Below, in pieces: positions 6,762 to 14,826 of a stretch of DNA of 46,211 nucleotides; the stretch's first letter is position 1, and every line of letters starts with the position of its first letter. The notes under the pieces were generated by a model. The model did not search any database, was not told the origin of the DNA, and saw only the letters and a list, made by a program, of their open reading frames with translations. The translations under genes were made by a program, and so were the position numbers. The DNA comes from a bacterium (GTDB lineage Bacteria > Patescibacteriota > Minisyncoccia > Minisyncoccales > DAOWIS01), in NCBI GenBank assembly GCA_030640805.1, contig DAOWIS010000007.1, forward strand, positions 1-46,211, written 5' to 3'.

Positions 6762-8114
6762 ATGTCTTCAAGGAATAAAATTAATACTTTTCTTTTTATT
6801 ATTATTGTTTTAGCCATTTTGGGTTTTGGCTTGAGTTATCCTCAAGGATGGAATAGAGGCGCAGATTGGATTAGTCAAAAAACTCATTTTAATCTTTTTC
6901 ATTTTCCCGAAAAACCCTTTAAGTTGGGTCTAGATCTTCAGGGAGGAGTTCATTTGGAATACCAGGCCGCCCTTTCTAATATTGAGCAGGGTGAGCGCTC
7001 TCGGGCAATGCAGGGATTAAGAGATGTCATTGAGAGAAGAGTTAATTTATTTGGCGTAAAAGAGCCGGTGGTTCAAGTGGAGGAAGGTCGTCATCGCTTA
7101 ATTGTGGAACTGGCTGGGATAGAAGATGTCAAACAAGCCATAGAGATGATTGGAAAAACTCCTTATTTGGAATTTAGAGAACAAAAAGAGAATTTTGAAA
7201 AGATTATAGAGTCCAACCAAGAGGCCTTTGAAAAAGGAGAAGCAATAGAGGATCCATTCCAGCCCACCAAATTAACCGGAAGGTATCTTGAAAAATCCCA
7301 ACTCCAATTTGATTCAACTACCCAGCAAGCTTTAGTAGGATTAGAGTTCAATAATGAGGGAGCAAAAATCTTTAAAGAAATTACTGAGAGAAATATCGGA
7401 AAAATTATCGCCATTTATATTGATGGCATTCCTATAAGTTCTCCAGTGGTCAGAGAAGTTATTCCTAATGGCAAAGCAGTGATTGAGGGCGATTTTAGTA
7501 TAGAAGAAGCCAAAGTTTTGTCTCGAAACCTTAATGCCGGAGCTTTACCTGTTCCTATTAATCTAATTTCTCAACAAATGATAGGAGCTTCTTTAGGAAA
7601 GCAATCTTTAGAGAAAAGTTTAAAAGCTGGAACAATTGGTTTGATAGCCGTAGCTCTTTTTATGTTTCTAATTTATAGATTTTCTGGACTTTTAGCAGTA
7701 ATAGCTTTGGGAATTTATATTCTCTTGGTTTTAACGATTTATAAATTAATACCAGTAACTCTTACCTTATCAGGAATAGCAGGTTTTGTTTTATCAATTG
7801 GAATGGCCGTCGATGCTAACATTTTGATTTTTGAGAGAATGAAAGAAGAGAAAAAAGAAGGAAAAGATTTTACCTGTATTATAGAAGAAGGATTTAGAAG
7901 AGCCTGGCCTTCTATTCGAGATGGAAATATTTCTACCTTAATTACTTGCTTTATTTTGTTTTTTATTGGTACGGGTTTTATTCAAGGATTTGCTCTTACT
8001 TTGGGAATTGGGGTTTTGGTTAGTATGTTTTCGGCTATGGTTATCACTAAGAATTTTTTGAAGTGGTTTGAAGGGAAGAAAATGACTAAGTGGAGATGGA
8101 TCTGGACAAGATAA
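6762..8114 (+). CDS. secD: Protein translocase subunit SecD
   Basis: SecD, with SecF, uses the proton gradient to pull preproteins through the Sec channel. A first membrane helix (residues about 9-29) is followed by GLDLQGGVHLEY, the periplasmic domain, and a C-terminal bundle of five helices with GMAVDANILIFERMKEE and the FALTLGIGVLVSMFSAM segment typical of the RND fold. The 450 residues are shorter than E. coli SecD (615), as is usual for small Gram-positive-type or CPR forms. secF follows after 10 bases with no Shine-Dalgarno sequence, so the two are an operon. YajC is not in the window. Confidence 0.95.
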   Translation: MSSRNKINTFLFIIIVLAILGFGLSYPQGWNRGADWISQKTHFNLFHFPEKPFKLGLDLQGGVHLEYQAALSNIEQGERSRAMQGLRDVIERRVNLFGVKEPVVQVEEGRHRLIVELAGIEDVKQAIEMIGKTPYLEFREQKENFEKIIESNQEAFEKGEAIEDPFQPTKLTGRYLEKSQLQFDSTTQQALVGLEFNNEGAKIFKEITERNIGKIIAIYIDGIPISSPVVREVIPNGKAVIEGDFSIEEAKVLSRNLNAGALPVPINLISQQMIGASLGKQSLEKSLKAGTIGLIAVALFMFLIYRFSGLLAVIALGIYILLVLTIYKLIPVTLTLSGIAGFVLSIGMAVDANILIFERMKEEKKEGKDFTCIIEEGFRRAWPSIRDGNISTLITCFILFFIGTGFIQGFALTLGIGVLVSMFSAMVITKNFLKWFEGKKMTKWRWIWTR

Positions 8115-8124
8115 CAAATATTTT

Positions 8125-9006
8125 ATGAATTTCATTAGATATTCCAAAGTTTATTACATCTTTTCAGGGCTGTTGATGATAGCCAGCATCCTGGCTCTTT
8201 CTCTTTGGGGACTTAATTTGGGAATTGATTTTTTGGGAGGAAGCTTGTTGGAAGTAGAATACAAAGAAGAAAGACCAGCCAATCAACTAATTCAAGAAAA
8301 ATTAGAATTTTTAGATTTAGGAGAAATCACTATCCAACCGGTCGGAGAAAAGGGGATAATTTTAAGATTAAAGGATATAGAGGAAAAAACCCATCAAGAA
8401 GTTTTAGCCGAGCTGGAAAACATAGGTCCCTTAGAAGAAAAAAGATTTGAATCTATTGGTCCTGTTATTGGCAGAGAGCTTCAGACCAAAACTATCAGAG
8501 CTATTATTTTGGTTTTTTTGGCTATAATTCTTTATATTGCCTGGGCCTTTAGAAAAATTTCTAGTCCTTTATCATCCTGGAAATATGGAATAGCGGCCTT
8601 AGTGGCTCTATTTCACGATGTCCTTATTACTTGCGGTATATTTGCAGTTCTGGGAAGATTTTTTGGGATAGAAATGGGAATTCCCTTCGTTGCTGCCCTT
8701 TTGACTATTTTAGGATATTCAGTAAATGATAGTATTGTAGTTTTTGATAGAGTTAGAGAAAATCTTATTAAATCTTTGGGAAAAAGTTTTGAAGAAGTAG
8801 TTAATAAAAGTCTAAATCAAACCCTAATTCGTTCTTTAAGTACTTCTTTTACTACTTTTTTAATCCTTATAATTGTCTATTTTTTAGGGGGAGAGACAAT
8901 AAGATATTTCGTTTTAACCCTTATTATAGGAATTATTTCCGGAACCTATTCCTCAATTTTTATTGCTTCGCCAATTCTGGTAACCTGGCTGAAACGAAAG
9001 GGTTGA
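8125..9006 (+). CDS. secF: Protein translocase subunit SecF
   Basis: SecF is the partner of SecD in the membrane. The signature GIDFLGGSLLEVEY lies after the first membrane helix, and FHDVLITCGIFAVLG and GYSVNDSIVVFDRVREN are the conserved fourth and fifth segments. The 293-residue length is normal. The TGA stop lies inside the -35 box of the next promoter (TTGACA at 9003). Confidence 0.95.
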   Translation: MNFIRYSKVYYIFSGLLMIASILALSLWGLNLGIDFLGGSLLEVEYKEERPANQLIQEKLEFLDLGEITIQPVGEKGIILRLKDIEEKTHQEVLAELENIGPLEEKRFESIGPVIGRELQTKTIRAIILVFLAIILYIAWAFRKISSPLSSWKYGIAALVALFHDVLITCGIFAVLGRFFGIEMGIPFVAALLTILGYSVNDSIVVFDRVRENLIKSLGKSFEEVVNKSLNQTLIRSLSTSFTTFLILIIVYFLGGETIRYFVLTLIIGIISGTYSSIFIASPILVTWLKRKG

Positions 9007-9031
9007 CATCGTTATTTAAGTGTTATATTAT
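9003..9031 (+). promoter_or_regulatory. Promoter for the accessory ATPase operon
   Basis: TTGACA (9003-9008), 17 bases, TATTAT (9026-9031). A second extended -10 (TGATAAAAT, 9086-9094) lies nearer the start of the gene at 9119. Confidence 0.6.
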
Positions 9032-9118
9032 AGGTTAAGGTCGACTAAAATCTTATTGGAATTTATGTTTTCTTTTTATCTTTATTGATAAAATAGATAT
9101 AACTTAATTCCTCAAAAA

Positions 9119-10147
9119 ATGAAAAAAAATATTCCCAAATTTGATTACCGAAAGATTAATGAAAAGATTTTGGAAGATTTATCTCCTAAACAAAGAGAGG
9201 TCTTAAAGAGAAGATCTGGGATTTTAACTGGCCAAAAAGAAACATTAGAGGCAATTGGTCAAAAATTTGGCTTAACTCGGGAAAGAGTTCGCCAAATCGA
9301 AGAATATTCTTTTAATTCCTTAAGGAAGAGTAAAAAGATTTCTCTTTTAGATAAGTTAGGAGAGAAGATTTTTAGTTATTTTAATTTTTATGGAAAAGCC
9401 AGAAGAGAGGAGGATTTTCTCTCTGATTTTGGTCAGGAGAATAAACCTTATTTAACTTTGATTCTAAACCTTCACCCCAAATTTACTTATTTTCCCTACC
9501 ATCCTAAGTTATACCCTTTTTGGGTTTCCGAGAGAAAAGTTTTTCCAAAAGTAGAGAAATTTAACGATTTTTTAGTAAGAAGAATGAATAAGGTTTCCCA
9601 ACCTTTATCAGGGAAGGATCTAAAAGATGTCCATCAGAAGGAGGCCCCGAAAGTGTTAAAAGAGAAAATTTCTGAGAACACCTTTTTTTCTTATATTTCT
9701 ATTTCCCGAGAAATTTTAAAAGGGCCCTTGGGAAAATTTGGTCTAACCCATTGGCCGGAGATAAATCCTCGAGGAGTAAAAGACGAGGCCTATTTAGTCT
9801 TAAAAAAAGAAGGAACTTCGCTTCATTTTAGAGATATTACCAAAAAGATTTCCGAGATTCGAGAAAAAGAAACCAATCCCCAAACCGTTCATAATGAATT
9901 GATAAAAGATCCAAAATTTGTTTTAATAGGCAGAGGAATTTACGGAATTTCCGAATGGGGATTCAGGCCGGGAACAGTGAGAGATGTTATAAGAGATACC
10001 TTAAAAGAAAAACAACCCCTTAGCGAGAAAGAGATTATCCAGGAGGTTCTAAAGCAAAGATTAGTTAAAGAGAATACTATTTCATTGAATTTAAAAGATA
10101 AAAACTTTTTTTCCAGAAACAACAAAGGGAAATACATCTTGGCTTAA
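9119..10147 (+). CDS. Sigma-70 region 4-like HTH fused to HARE-type winged-helix domains
   Basis: A putative transcription regulator of 342 residues. Residues about 21-73 (LSPKQREVLKRRSG through TLEAIGQKFGLTRERVRQIE) are a region-4 helix-turn-helix of the kind that reads a -35 box. Residues about 219-280 (RGVKDEAYLVLKKEGTSLHFRDI through RGIYGISEWG) resemble a HARE-HTH/RpoE-delta winged helix, and a related segment closes the protein. There is no region 2, so it cannot be a full sigma factor. The next gene starts 3 bases after its stop, and the following genes also nearly abut, so it heads the operon 9119-13594 and may regulate it or RNA polymerase more widely. Confidence 0.75.
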   Translation: MKKNIPKFDYRKINEKILEDLSPKQREVLKRRSGILTGQKETLEAIGQKFGLTRERVRQIEEYSFNSLRKSKKISLLDKLGEKIFSYFNFYGKARREEDFLSDFGQENKPYLTLILNLHPKFTYFPYHPKLYPFWVSERKVFPKVEKFNDFLVRRMNKVSQPLSGKDLKDVHQKEAPKVLKEKISENTFFSYISISREILKGPLGKFGLTHWPEINPRGVKDEAYLVLKKEGTSLHFRDITKKISEIREKETNPQTVHNELIKDPKFVLIGRGIYGISEWGFRPGTVRDVIRDTLKEKQPLSEKEIIQEVLKQRLVKENTISLNLKDKNFFSRNNKGKYILA

Positions 10148-10150
10148 CTT

Positions 10151-11449
10151 ATGATTGATATATTGGAGATTTTTAATAATGAAGCCTTCTCCATTTTTTT
10201 TCTAAATTTTAAGAATTTCTTTATTAATTGGTGGTGGACTTTTACACCGGTCATCCTTTTTTTTATTTTGAATGAACTCTATCTTTATTGGAAACAAGAA
10301 AAATGGTGGCAGGGAATAAAATGGGTTACTCTAGAGGCTAAAATTCCCGAAGAGGTAGAAAAAACTCCCAAAGCCATGGAACAAGTTATCCATGGCTTTC
10401 ATGGTATTCATGACCCGCCTAATTTAAAAGAGAGATACATAGATGGGAAAGCTTTGTTTCATCTAAGTCTGGAAATAGTAGGGATAGGAGGCGATATTCA
10501 TTTTATTATTCGGGCGCCTGAACGTCACCGGAATTTAGTAGAGTCAAATATTTATGCTCAATACCCTGATGCTGAAATTAGAGAGGTGGATGACTATACT
10601 TTAAATGTTCCTCCTGATATTCCTAATAAAGATTATGAGCTTTGGGGAGCAGATTTTACTCTCACTAAGCCAGACCCTTATCCTATCCGCACTTATCCAT
10701 CTTTTGAAAGCGAAGCAACAAAGGAGGAAAAAAGAATTGATCCCATTTCTTCTCTTTGCGAATTAATGAGTTCTTTAAAAGAAGGAGAGCAATTGTGGGT
10801 TCAGATTTTGATTCGACCAATCATCGAAGAGAGAAAATGGGTGGAAGAGGGCCAAAAATTAGTAAATAAAATTTTAGGCAGGAAACTACCAAAGAAAGGC
10901 GGACTTTTATCCGGACCTCATGAATATGTAAGAGAAGGAACCAGAGTAGTAGTAATGGGAGAGCCGCCAATGTGGGATATAGGAGAAGGGGCACCAGGAG
11001 AGGAGCCCTTAATGTGGAAACTTACTCCCGGCGAAACAGAAGTAATTAAAGCCATTGAGGCCAATATTTCTAAGGTAGGATGCGAGACCAATCTGCGATT
11101 TATCTATTTAGCCAAATCAGATATTTTTTATAAACCAAATGCTTCCGCTGTATTTGGGGTTTTTAGACAATTTCACACTTTAAACCTTAATGGATTCAGA
11201 CCAGACAAGAAATCAATGACAAAGATTACTTATTTTTTGGTTAATAGGAGGCTTTATCTTAGAAAAAGAAAATTATTCCGTTATTATAAAGGACGAGATT
11301 TTCCTGCTCATCGTCTGCCTTACGTATTTAATACTGAAGAACTGGCCACGGTTTATCATTTTCCAGGGAGAATCGCTGTCCCGGCTGCGCCGGTTTCTCG
11401 AGTAGAAGCCAGAAAAGGCGCCCCACCACCAACCTTGCCTACAGAATAA
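10151..11449 (+). CDS. Membrane-anchored partner domain of a TraD/VirB4-like ATPase
   Basis: The 432-residue protein has one membrane segment near the N-terminus (about residues 25-45, rich in Trp), then a large cytoplasmic region with IHFIIRAPERHRNLVESNIYA, YPDAEIREVDDY and a long mixed alpha/beta domain. It aligns in style with the N-terminal half of the fused protein at 18588 (IHFYLAVPKELFDFIKKQI, then AQVEPIEDYN). There the same region precedes the ATPase in one chain; here the chain is cut, and the ATPase gene starts one base after this stop (TAA-T-ATG). So this is the membrane and N-terminal subunit of a two-piece secretion-type motor. The biochemical role is inferred only from this pairing. 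Confidence 0.65.
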   Translation: MIDILEIFNNEAFSIFFLNFKNFFINWWWTFTPVILFFILNELYLYWKQEKWWQGIKWVTLEAKIPEEVEKTPKAMEQVIHGFHGIHDPPNLKERYIDGKALFHLSLEIVGIGGDIHFIIRAPERHRNLVESNIYAQYPDAEIREVDDYTLNVPPDIPNKDYELWGADFTLTKPDPYPIRTYPSFESEATKEEKRIDPISSLCELMSSLKEGEQLWVQILIRPIIEERKWVEEGQKLVNKILGRKLPKKGGLLSGPHEYVREGTRVVVMGEPPMWDIGEGAPGEEPLMWKLTPGETEVIKAIEANISKVGCETNLRFIYLAKSDIFYKPNASAVFGVFRQFHTLNLNGFRPDKKSMTKITYFLVNRRLYLRKRKLFRYYKGRDFPAHRLPYVFNTEELATVYHFPGRIAVPAAPVSRVEARKGAPPPTLPTE

Positions 11450-11450
11450 T

Positions 11451-11918
11451 ATGAACATCGTTTATCTCGCTGAGACGAGTTTTCGAAATAAAAGGACAAA
11501 ATTTGGAATTAAGATAGATGACCGTCGACGTCATATTTATTTAGTAGGAAAAACTGGCATGGGGAAAACCGTAATGTTAGAAAATATGGCCATTCAGGAT
11601 ATTCAAGACGGAAAAGGAGTGGCAGTAGTTGATCCCCATGGAGAGTTTGCCGAAAGGATGCTTGATTTTGTTCCAAGAGAAAGAATGAATGATGTAATCT
11701 ATTTCAACCCGGCTGATTTAGAGTTTCCTATTGCTTTTAATGTCATTGAGAAAGTTGATCCAGAATATCGATATTTAATTGCTTCGGGGATCGTCGGGGT
11801 TTTTAAAAAAATCTGGCCAGATGTTTGGTCTCCCAGAATGGAATATATTTTGCATAATTCGGTTTTGGCTCTCTTGGAATATCCTGGCTCAACCTTATTG
11901 GGAATAAATAGAATGTGA
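11451..11918 (+). CDS. ATPase N-terminal segment as read (155 aa)
   Basis: This is the first open piece of the interrupted ATPase. It holds the Walker A loop (GKTGMGKT) and the VVDPHGE strand but not Walker B, so alone it could bind but probably not hydrolyse ATP productively. It starts one base after the stop of the membrane partner gene. Confidence 0.55.
   Translation: MNIVYLAETSFRNKRTKFGIKIDDRRRHIYLVGKTGMGKTVMLENMAIQDIQDGKGVAVVDPHGEFAERMLDFVPRERMNDVIYFNPADLEFPIAFNVIEKVDPEYRYLIASGIVGVFKKIWPDVWSPRMEYILHNSVLALLEYPGSTLLGINRM
11916..11918 (+). other. In-frame TGA codon in the ATPase
   Basis: The frame continues without any other stop for 394 codons on the far side. TGA ends many other genes here, so it is not a reassigned sense codon genome-wide. 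The context is ATG-TGA-GCT. Confidence 0.8.
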
Positions 11919-12128
11919 GCTGATAAGGATTACCGAGAAAAGGTAGTCAATAAAGTTATTGACCCCGGAGTTAAATCTTTTTGGTTAAATGAATTTGCTA
12001 AATATCCTGATAGATTTCGGGAAGAAGCAGTAGCCCCAATTCAAAATAAAGTAGGGCAGTTTATCTCCTCTCCTTTAATTCGTAATGTTATTGGTCAGAC
12101 CCATTCTACTATTGATATTAGAGAGGTA

Positions 12129-13100
12129 ATGGATCAAGGAAAAATTTTGATTTTAAATTTATCTAAAGGGAGAATTGGAGAAGATGCCAGTCATCTCTTG
12201 GGCGCTTTGCTCATCTCTAAAATTCAGTTAGCGGCAATGTCTCGAGTAGACATTCCCGAAGAGGAGCGGCAGGATTTTTATCTTTATGTAGATGAGTTTC
12301 AAAATTTCGCTACCGAATCCTTTGTTAACATTCTCTCCGAGGCCAGAAAGTACCATTTAGATTTAATTTTAGCCCATCAATACATAACCCAGATGGAAGA
12401 GACAGTAAGAGATGCAGTATTCGGAAATATCGGAACTTTAATCTGTTTCCGAGTAGGAGCCGAGGACGCCGAATTTTTAGAGAAAGAATTTATTCCTTAT
12501 TTCTCGGCGCGTGATTTAGTTAATTTAACTAAATATAATATCTATATAAAATTAATGATTGATGGGGTATCTTCTCATCCCTTCTCGGCCTTAACTCTGC
12601 CGCCATTTCCTAAACTAAAAGAGAATTATCGAGAAAAAATTATAAGCCAATCTCGAGAACGTTATGGAACTTCCCGGAGAATAGTTGAGGAAAAAATTGC
12701 TGAGTGGACTCAGATAATAACCGAAGAACAAAAAATAACTAATGGAAAATCTGTCTACGAAGCCAATTGTTGGAAGTGTGGGAAAAAAACCTGGGTTCCT
12801 TTTAAGCCCGATGGTTTAAGACCGATCTATTGTAAAAAATGTTTAAAAGATAGAGAATCGGAGGACAGTCCTCCGGAAAAAACGGAGGACAGTCCTCCGG
12901 AGAAAAAATCTTCCTTAGAGATTTCTTTAGAGGAAGCCTTCAAAAAATATCCTCCAAGAGAAAAGAAAAAGAGAATAAGAAAGGAAGTTAATATTGGAGA
13001 TTTACGGGAAACGCTTAAAGAAACTTTGGGAGGAGATAAAAAGAAAAGAAAACCAGTAAAAAAGGGGACCCTGAAACCCGGCCAAAAAGTCAAATTTTAA
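12129..13100 (+). CDS. ATPase C-terminal segment as read (323 aa)
   Basis: This is the second open piece, from the first ATG after the TGA. It carries Walker B (YVDEFQNF), the AHQYI sensor region and a zinc-ribbon tail, then a charged C-terminus containing two copies of a 17-base palindrome (12859-12899) that code for EDSPPEK. Homology extends upstream of this ATG to the TGA (ADKDYREKVV, SFWLNEF), so the true protein is the joined frame. Confidence 0.5.
   Translation: MDQGKILILNLSKGRIGEDASHLLGALLISKIQLAAMSRVDIPEEERQDFYLYVDEFQNFATESFVNILSEARKYHLDLILAHQYITQMEETVRDAVFGNIGTLICFRVGAEDAEFLEKEFIPYFSARDLVNLTKYNIYIKLMIDGVSSHPFSALTLPPFPKLKENYREKIISQSRERYGTSRRIVEEKIAEWTQIITEEQKITNGKSVYEANCWKCGKKTWVPFKPDGLRPIYCKKCLKDRESEDSPPEKTEDSPPEKKSSLEISLEEAFKKYPPREKKKRIRKEVNIGDLRETLKETLGGDKKKRKPVKKGTLKPGQKVKF
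12859..12899. repeat. Tandem pair of a 17-base palindrome in the ATPase coding region
   Basis: CGGAGGACAGTCCTCCG occurs at 12859-12875 and 12883-12899. Each copy is self-complementary around a central A and reads as EDSPPEK. Confidence 0.85.
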
Positions 13101-13108
13101 ATTTTAAT

Positions 13109-13594
13109 ATGTACAACTTTAATAGTCCTACCAAAGGAAAAATGGATTTTGAGATGATGATTTCTGAGATTATTAATTTTATAAGAGAGGATCCTCTTCG
13201 GCTTTATAAATTGGTTGTCGGCACCGATAGCGAAGGAAAGAGTCGTCCTACTTTTGTAATGGCAGTGGTTGTTCACCGTAAAGGCAGGGGAGGGAGATAT
13301 TTTTGGAGCAAAGTTCAAAAAAATAAGAGTTATACTCTACGAAACCGAATTTATGAGGAAACAATGCTTTCTTTAAATTTAGCCATAAAACTTCGCCAAA
13401 AATTAGAGGAAAGATTAGAAGAAATTTATCCTTTGAATTATGAGAATTTAGAGGTTCATACCGATATCGGAGAGAACGGAGAAACCAGAGACATGATAAA
13501 AGAAATTGTCGGGATGATTAAAGGCAACGGCTTTTTAGCTAAAATTAAACCAGAATCCTACGGAGCTTCCGTTGTCGCCGACAAATACACCTAA
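13109..13594 (+). CDS. YkuK/DUF458 family RNase H-like protein
   Basis: The 161-residue protein begins NFNSPTKGKMDFEMM and carries GTDSEGK (residues 38-44) and HTDIGENGETRDMI, followed by KIKPESYGASVVADKYT. These are the landmarks of the YkuK family, which has a predicted RNase H fold; the Asp residues in GTDS and HTDIG would hold the metals. The function of the family is not established. It lies 8 bases after the ATPase, as last gene of the 9119-13594 operon, so a nucleic-acid role with the motor is possible. Confidence 0.8.
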   Translation: MYNFNSPTKGKMDFEMMISEIINFIREDPLRLYKLVVGTDSEGKSRPTFVMAVVVHRKGRGGRYFWSKVQKNKSYTLRNRIYEETMLSLNLAIKLRQKLEERLEEIYPLNYENLEVHTDIGENGETRDMIKEIVGMIKGNGFLAKIKPESYGASVVADKYT

Positions 13595-13602
13595 TAAAAT
13601 GT

Positions 13603-13637
13603 CAAGTATCAAGTATCAAGTATCAAGTATCAAGTAT
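13603..13637. repeat. CAAGTAT heptamer repeated five times
   Basis: Five exact tandem copies directly precede the -10 box of the next gene, so the repeat occupies the -35 region. Confidence 0.9.
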
Positions 13638-13644
13638 TAATCGT

Positions 13645-13650
13645 TATAAT
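13645..13650 (+). promoter_or_regulatory. -10 box (TATAAT), leaderless gene
   Basis: TATAAT ends 5 bases before the ATG at 13656, placing the expected transcript start on the start codon. Confidence 0.6.
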
Positions 13651-13655
13651 TAATT

Positions 13656-14636
13656 ATGCCAGAAATATTAGAACCAGTTTCAGAACCCAAAAAACCCGAA
13701 GCAGAAACAAAAATTGGAGAAAAGCCAAATATTTTAGAAAAATACGAAAACAAGCCGGAATTTCAGGAGTTTTTAAAATTAGGAAAAGAAGCGCCTGAGC
13801 TTTTGGAAAACAGCGCCTCTGAATTTGACGATAAATTTATCAGAAACTATTTAGACCTTTATAAAAATGATCCCGAATTAGCTAAAAATGTTTTTCAAAC
13901 AACAAAAGAAATCTGGAACAATATTAATTCAGGTAAAGAGTTATTTAAAGAGGTTTCTGGATTAACAAAAAGCAAGGAAAGATTAGATAATGGATTTGCC
14001 CGATCATTTTTGTTTGCTAACGAGTTATTAATAAAAGAATTTAGTCAATTGAATGAAGTTAAAGAGAGGGGAAAGCGATTAAAACAACTTGATGGACTTA
14101 TCCGGGGGCAAAAAGATTTACTCTTGGCAAGTAGTTTGATAAATAAATTAAATAATAATGAATTATTTTTTAAAGAAAGCGATGAAGAATTTGATGAAAA
14201 AGGCGTCTGGCGTTATTTTTTTAAAGACGAAGGTCAAAATGAAATCTCTGTAATTATTAGACCCCTTGATACAACAAGAAAAGAAGAGATTCCCAGGTAT
14301 TTGAGAGGTGAGGCCTCTATTAGATTTAAAATAAACAAAGATATAAGTATCAGATTAGATCGGGAAAATTATGACAAGAAAGGAGTGGGAAGCATTGAGA
14401 ATCCAAAATTTAATATTGCCGCTGATATTTCTTCTAAACACCTAACAGGGTTCAGAGATTTATTAACTCATATGAGGGGGCATTTACCCGAGGAGTTAAT
14501 TGATAAAGATAATTTCAAAGAAGCAGCAGGCACTTTTCAGAAACAAATGGCTCTAAAAAAAGACTTGATGAAAACCCCAGCCTCAAAAGGATATATTAAA
14601 GAAGAATTAGGCAAAAAATTCTCCTTAAAAGAATAA
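13656..14636 (+). CDS. Uncharacterised cytoplasmic protein, 326 aa
   Basis: I do not recognise the family. The first 40 residues are Pro/Glu/Lys-rich and likely disordered (SEPKKPEAETKIGEKP). Residues about 40-165 are predicted helical (EFQEFLKLGKEAPELLEN, NYLDLYKNDPELAKNVF). From about 185 a mixed region follows (GVWRYFFKDEGQNEISVIIRPLDT, INKDISIRLDRENYD, then NIAADISSKHLTGFRDLL). There is no signal peptide or membrane helix. It has its own promoter and ends in a perfect palindrome, so it is monocistronic. It lies between the ATPase operon and the membrane TPR gene. Confidence 0.6.
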   Translation: MPEILEPVSEPKKPEAETKIGEKPNILEKYENKPEFQEFLKLGKEAPELLENSASEFDDKFIRNYLDLYKNDPELAKNVFQTTKEIWNNINSGKELFKEVSGLTKSKERLDNGFARSFLFANELLIKEFSQLNEVKERGKRLKQLDGLIRGQKDLLLASSLINKLNNNELFFKESDEEFDEKGVWRYFFKDEGQNEISVIIRPLDTTRKEEIPRYLRGEASIRFKINKDISIRLDRENYDKKGVGSIENPKFNIAADISSKHLTGFRDLLTHMRGHLPEELIDKDNFKEAAGTFQKQMALKKDLMKTPASKGYIKEELGKKFSLKE

Positions 14637-14666
14637 ACTTTACGAAGTTGAACTTCGTAAAGTTTA
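14634..14666. repeat. 33-base perfect palindrome centred on a single G
   Basis: The left half TAAACTTTACGAAGTT is followed by G and the exact reverse complement. It starts at the stop codon of the preceding gene. The core TTACGAAGTT-N-AACTTCGTAA is repeated at 43179-43207 with a different centre base. Confidence 0.9.
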
Positions 14667-14667
14667 G

Positions 14668-14699
14668 ACCTGGGACTTACCAAAACTTCAGGTTTTTTT
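14668..14699 (+). terminator. Weak terminator with T-run
   Basis: ACCTG (14668-14672) pairs with CAGGT (14689-14693), followed by a T7 run. It follows directly on the palindrome at 14634-14666. Confidence 0.5.
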
Positions 14700-14709
14700 A
14701 TCAATGGGG

Positions 14710-14772
14710 TTGACAGATGTAAATTTATTATGTTATACTTATAGAGAAATTTAAGGATTAGTTCTTTGAAAA
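14710..14772 (+). promoter_or_regulatory. Strong promoter with boxA-like leader
   Basis: TTGACA (14710-14715), 18 bases, TATACT (14734-14739). The leader has TTAGTTCTTTGAAAA at 14758-14772, which resembles boxA antitermination motifs of rRNA operons. A Shine-Dalgarno AAGGAGG precedes the start at 14827. The layout matches the promoters at 16415 and 42214. Confidence 0.7.
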
Positions 14773-14826
14773 AAACAAATAAAACTGAAAAGTTTTAACC
14801 CTGAAAACCGAAAGGAGGATAGAAAA

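Larger units (their letters stand above)
11451..13100 (+). pseudogene. TraD/TraG/VirB4-like P-loop ATPase interrupted by one in-frame TGA
   Basis: A single continuous frame of 550 codons is broken only by TGA at 11916-11918. Before it lie DDRRRHIYLVGKTGMGKT (Walker A) and VAVVDPHGEFAERML; after it lie FYLYVDEFQNFATESF (Walker B), LILAHQYITQM and a C-terminal zinc ribbon CWKCG...CKKC. The intact paralogue at 18588 has the same motifs in the same order. The break falls after STLLGINRM, where the family expects a residue such as Leu; TTA to TGA is one base change. A recent nonsense mutation, a sequencing error or programmed readthrough all fit. The motor would otherwise pump DNA or protein across the membrane with the partner at 10151. 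Confidence 0.75.

Noticed and set aside
11916-11918. UGA reassigned as an amino acid (alternative genetic code)
   Set aside because: TGA is the natural stop of hpf, pdaD, secF, the first glycosyltransferase, holB and others at the expected protein ends, so a genome-wide recoding does not fit.
13603-13637. CRISPR-like array
   Set aside because: The repeats are 7 bases long and directly tandem, with no spacers.
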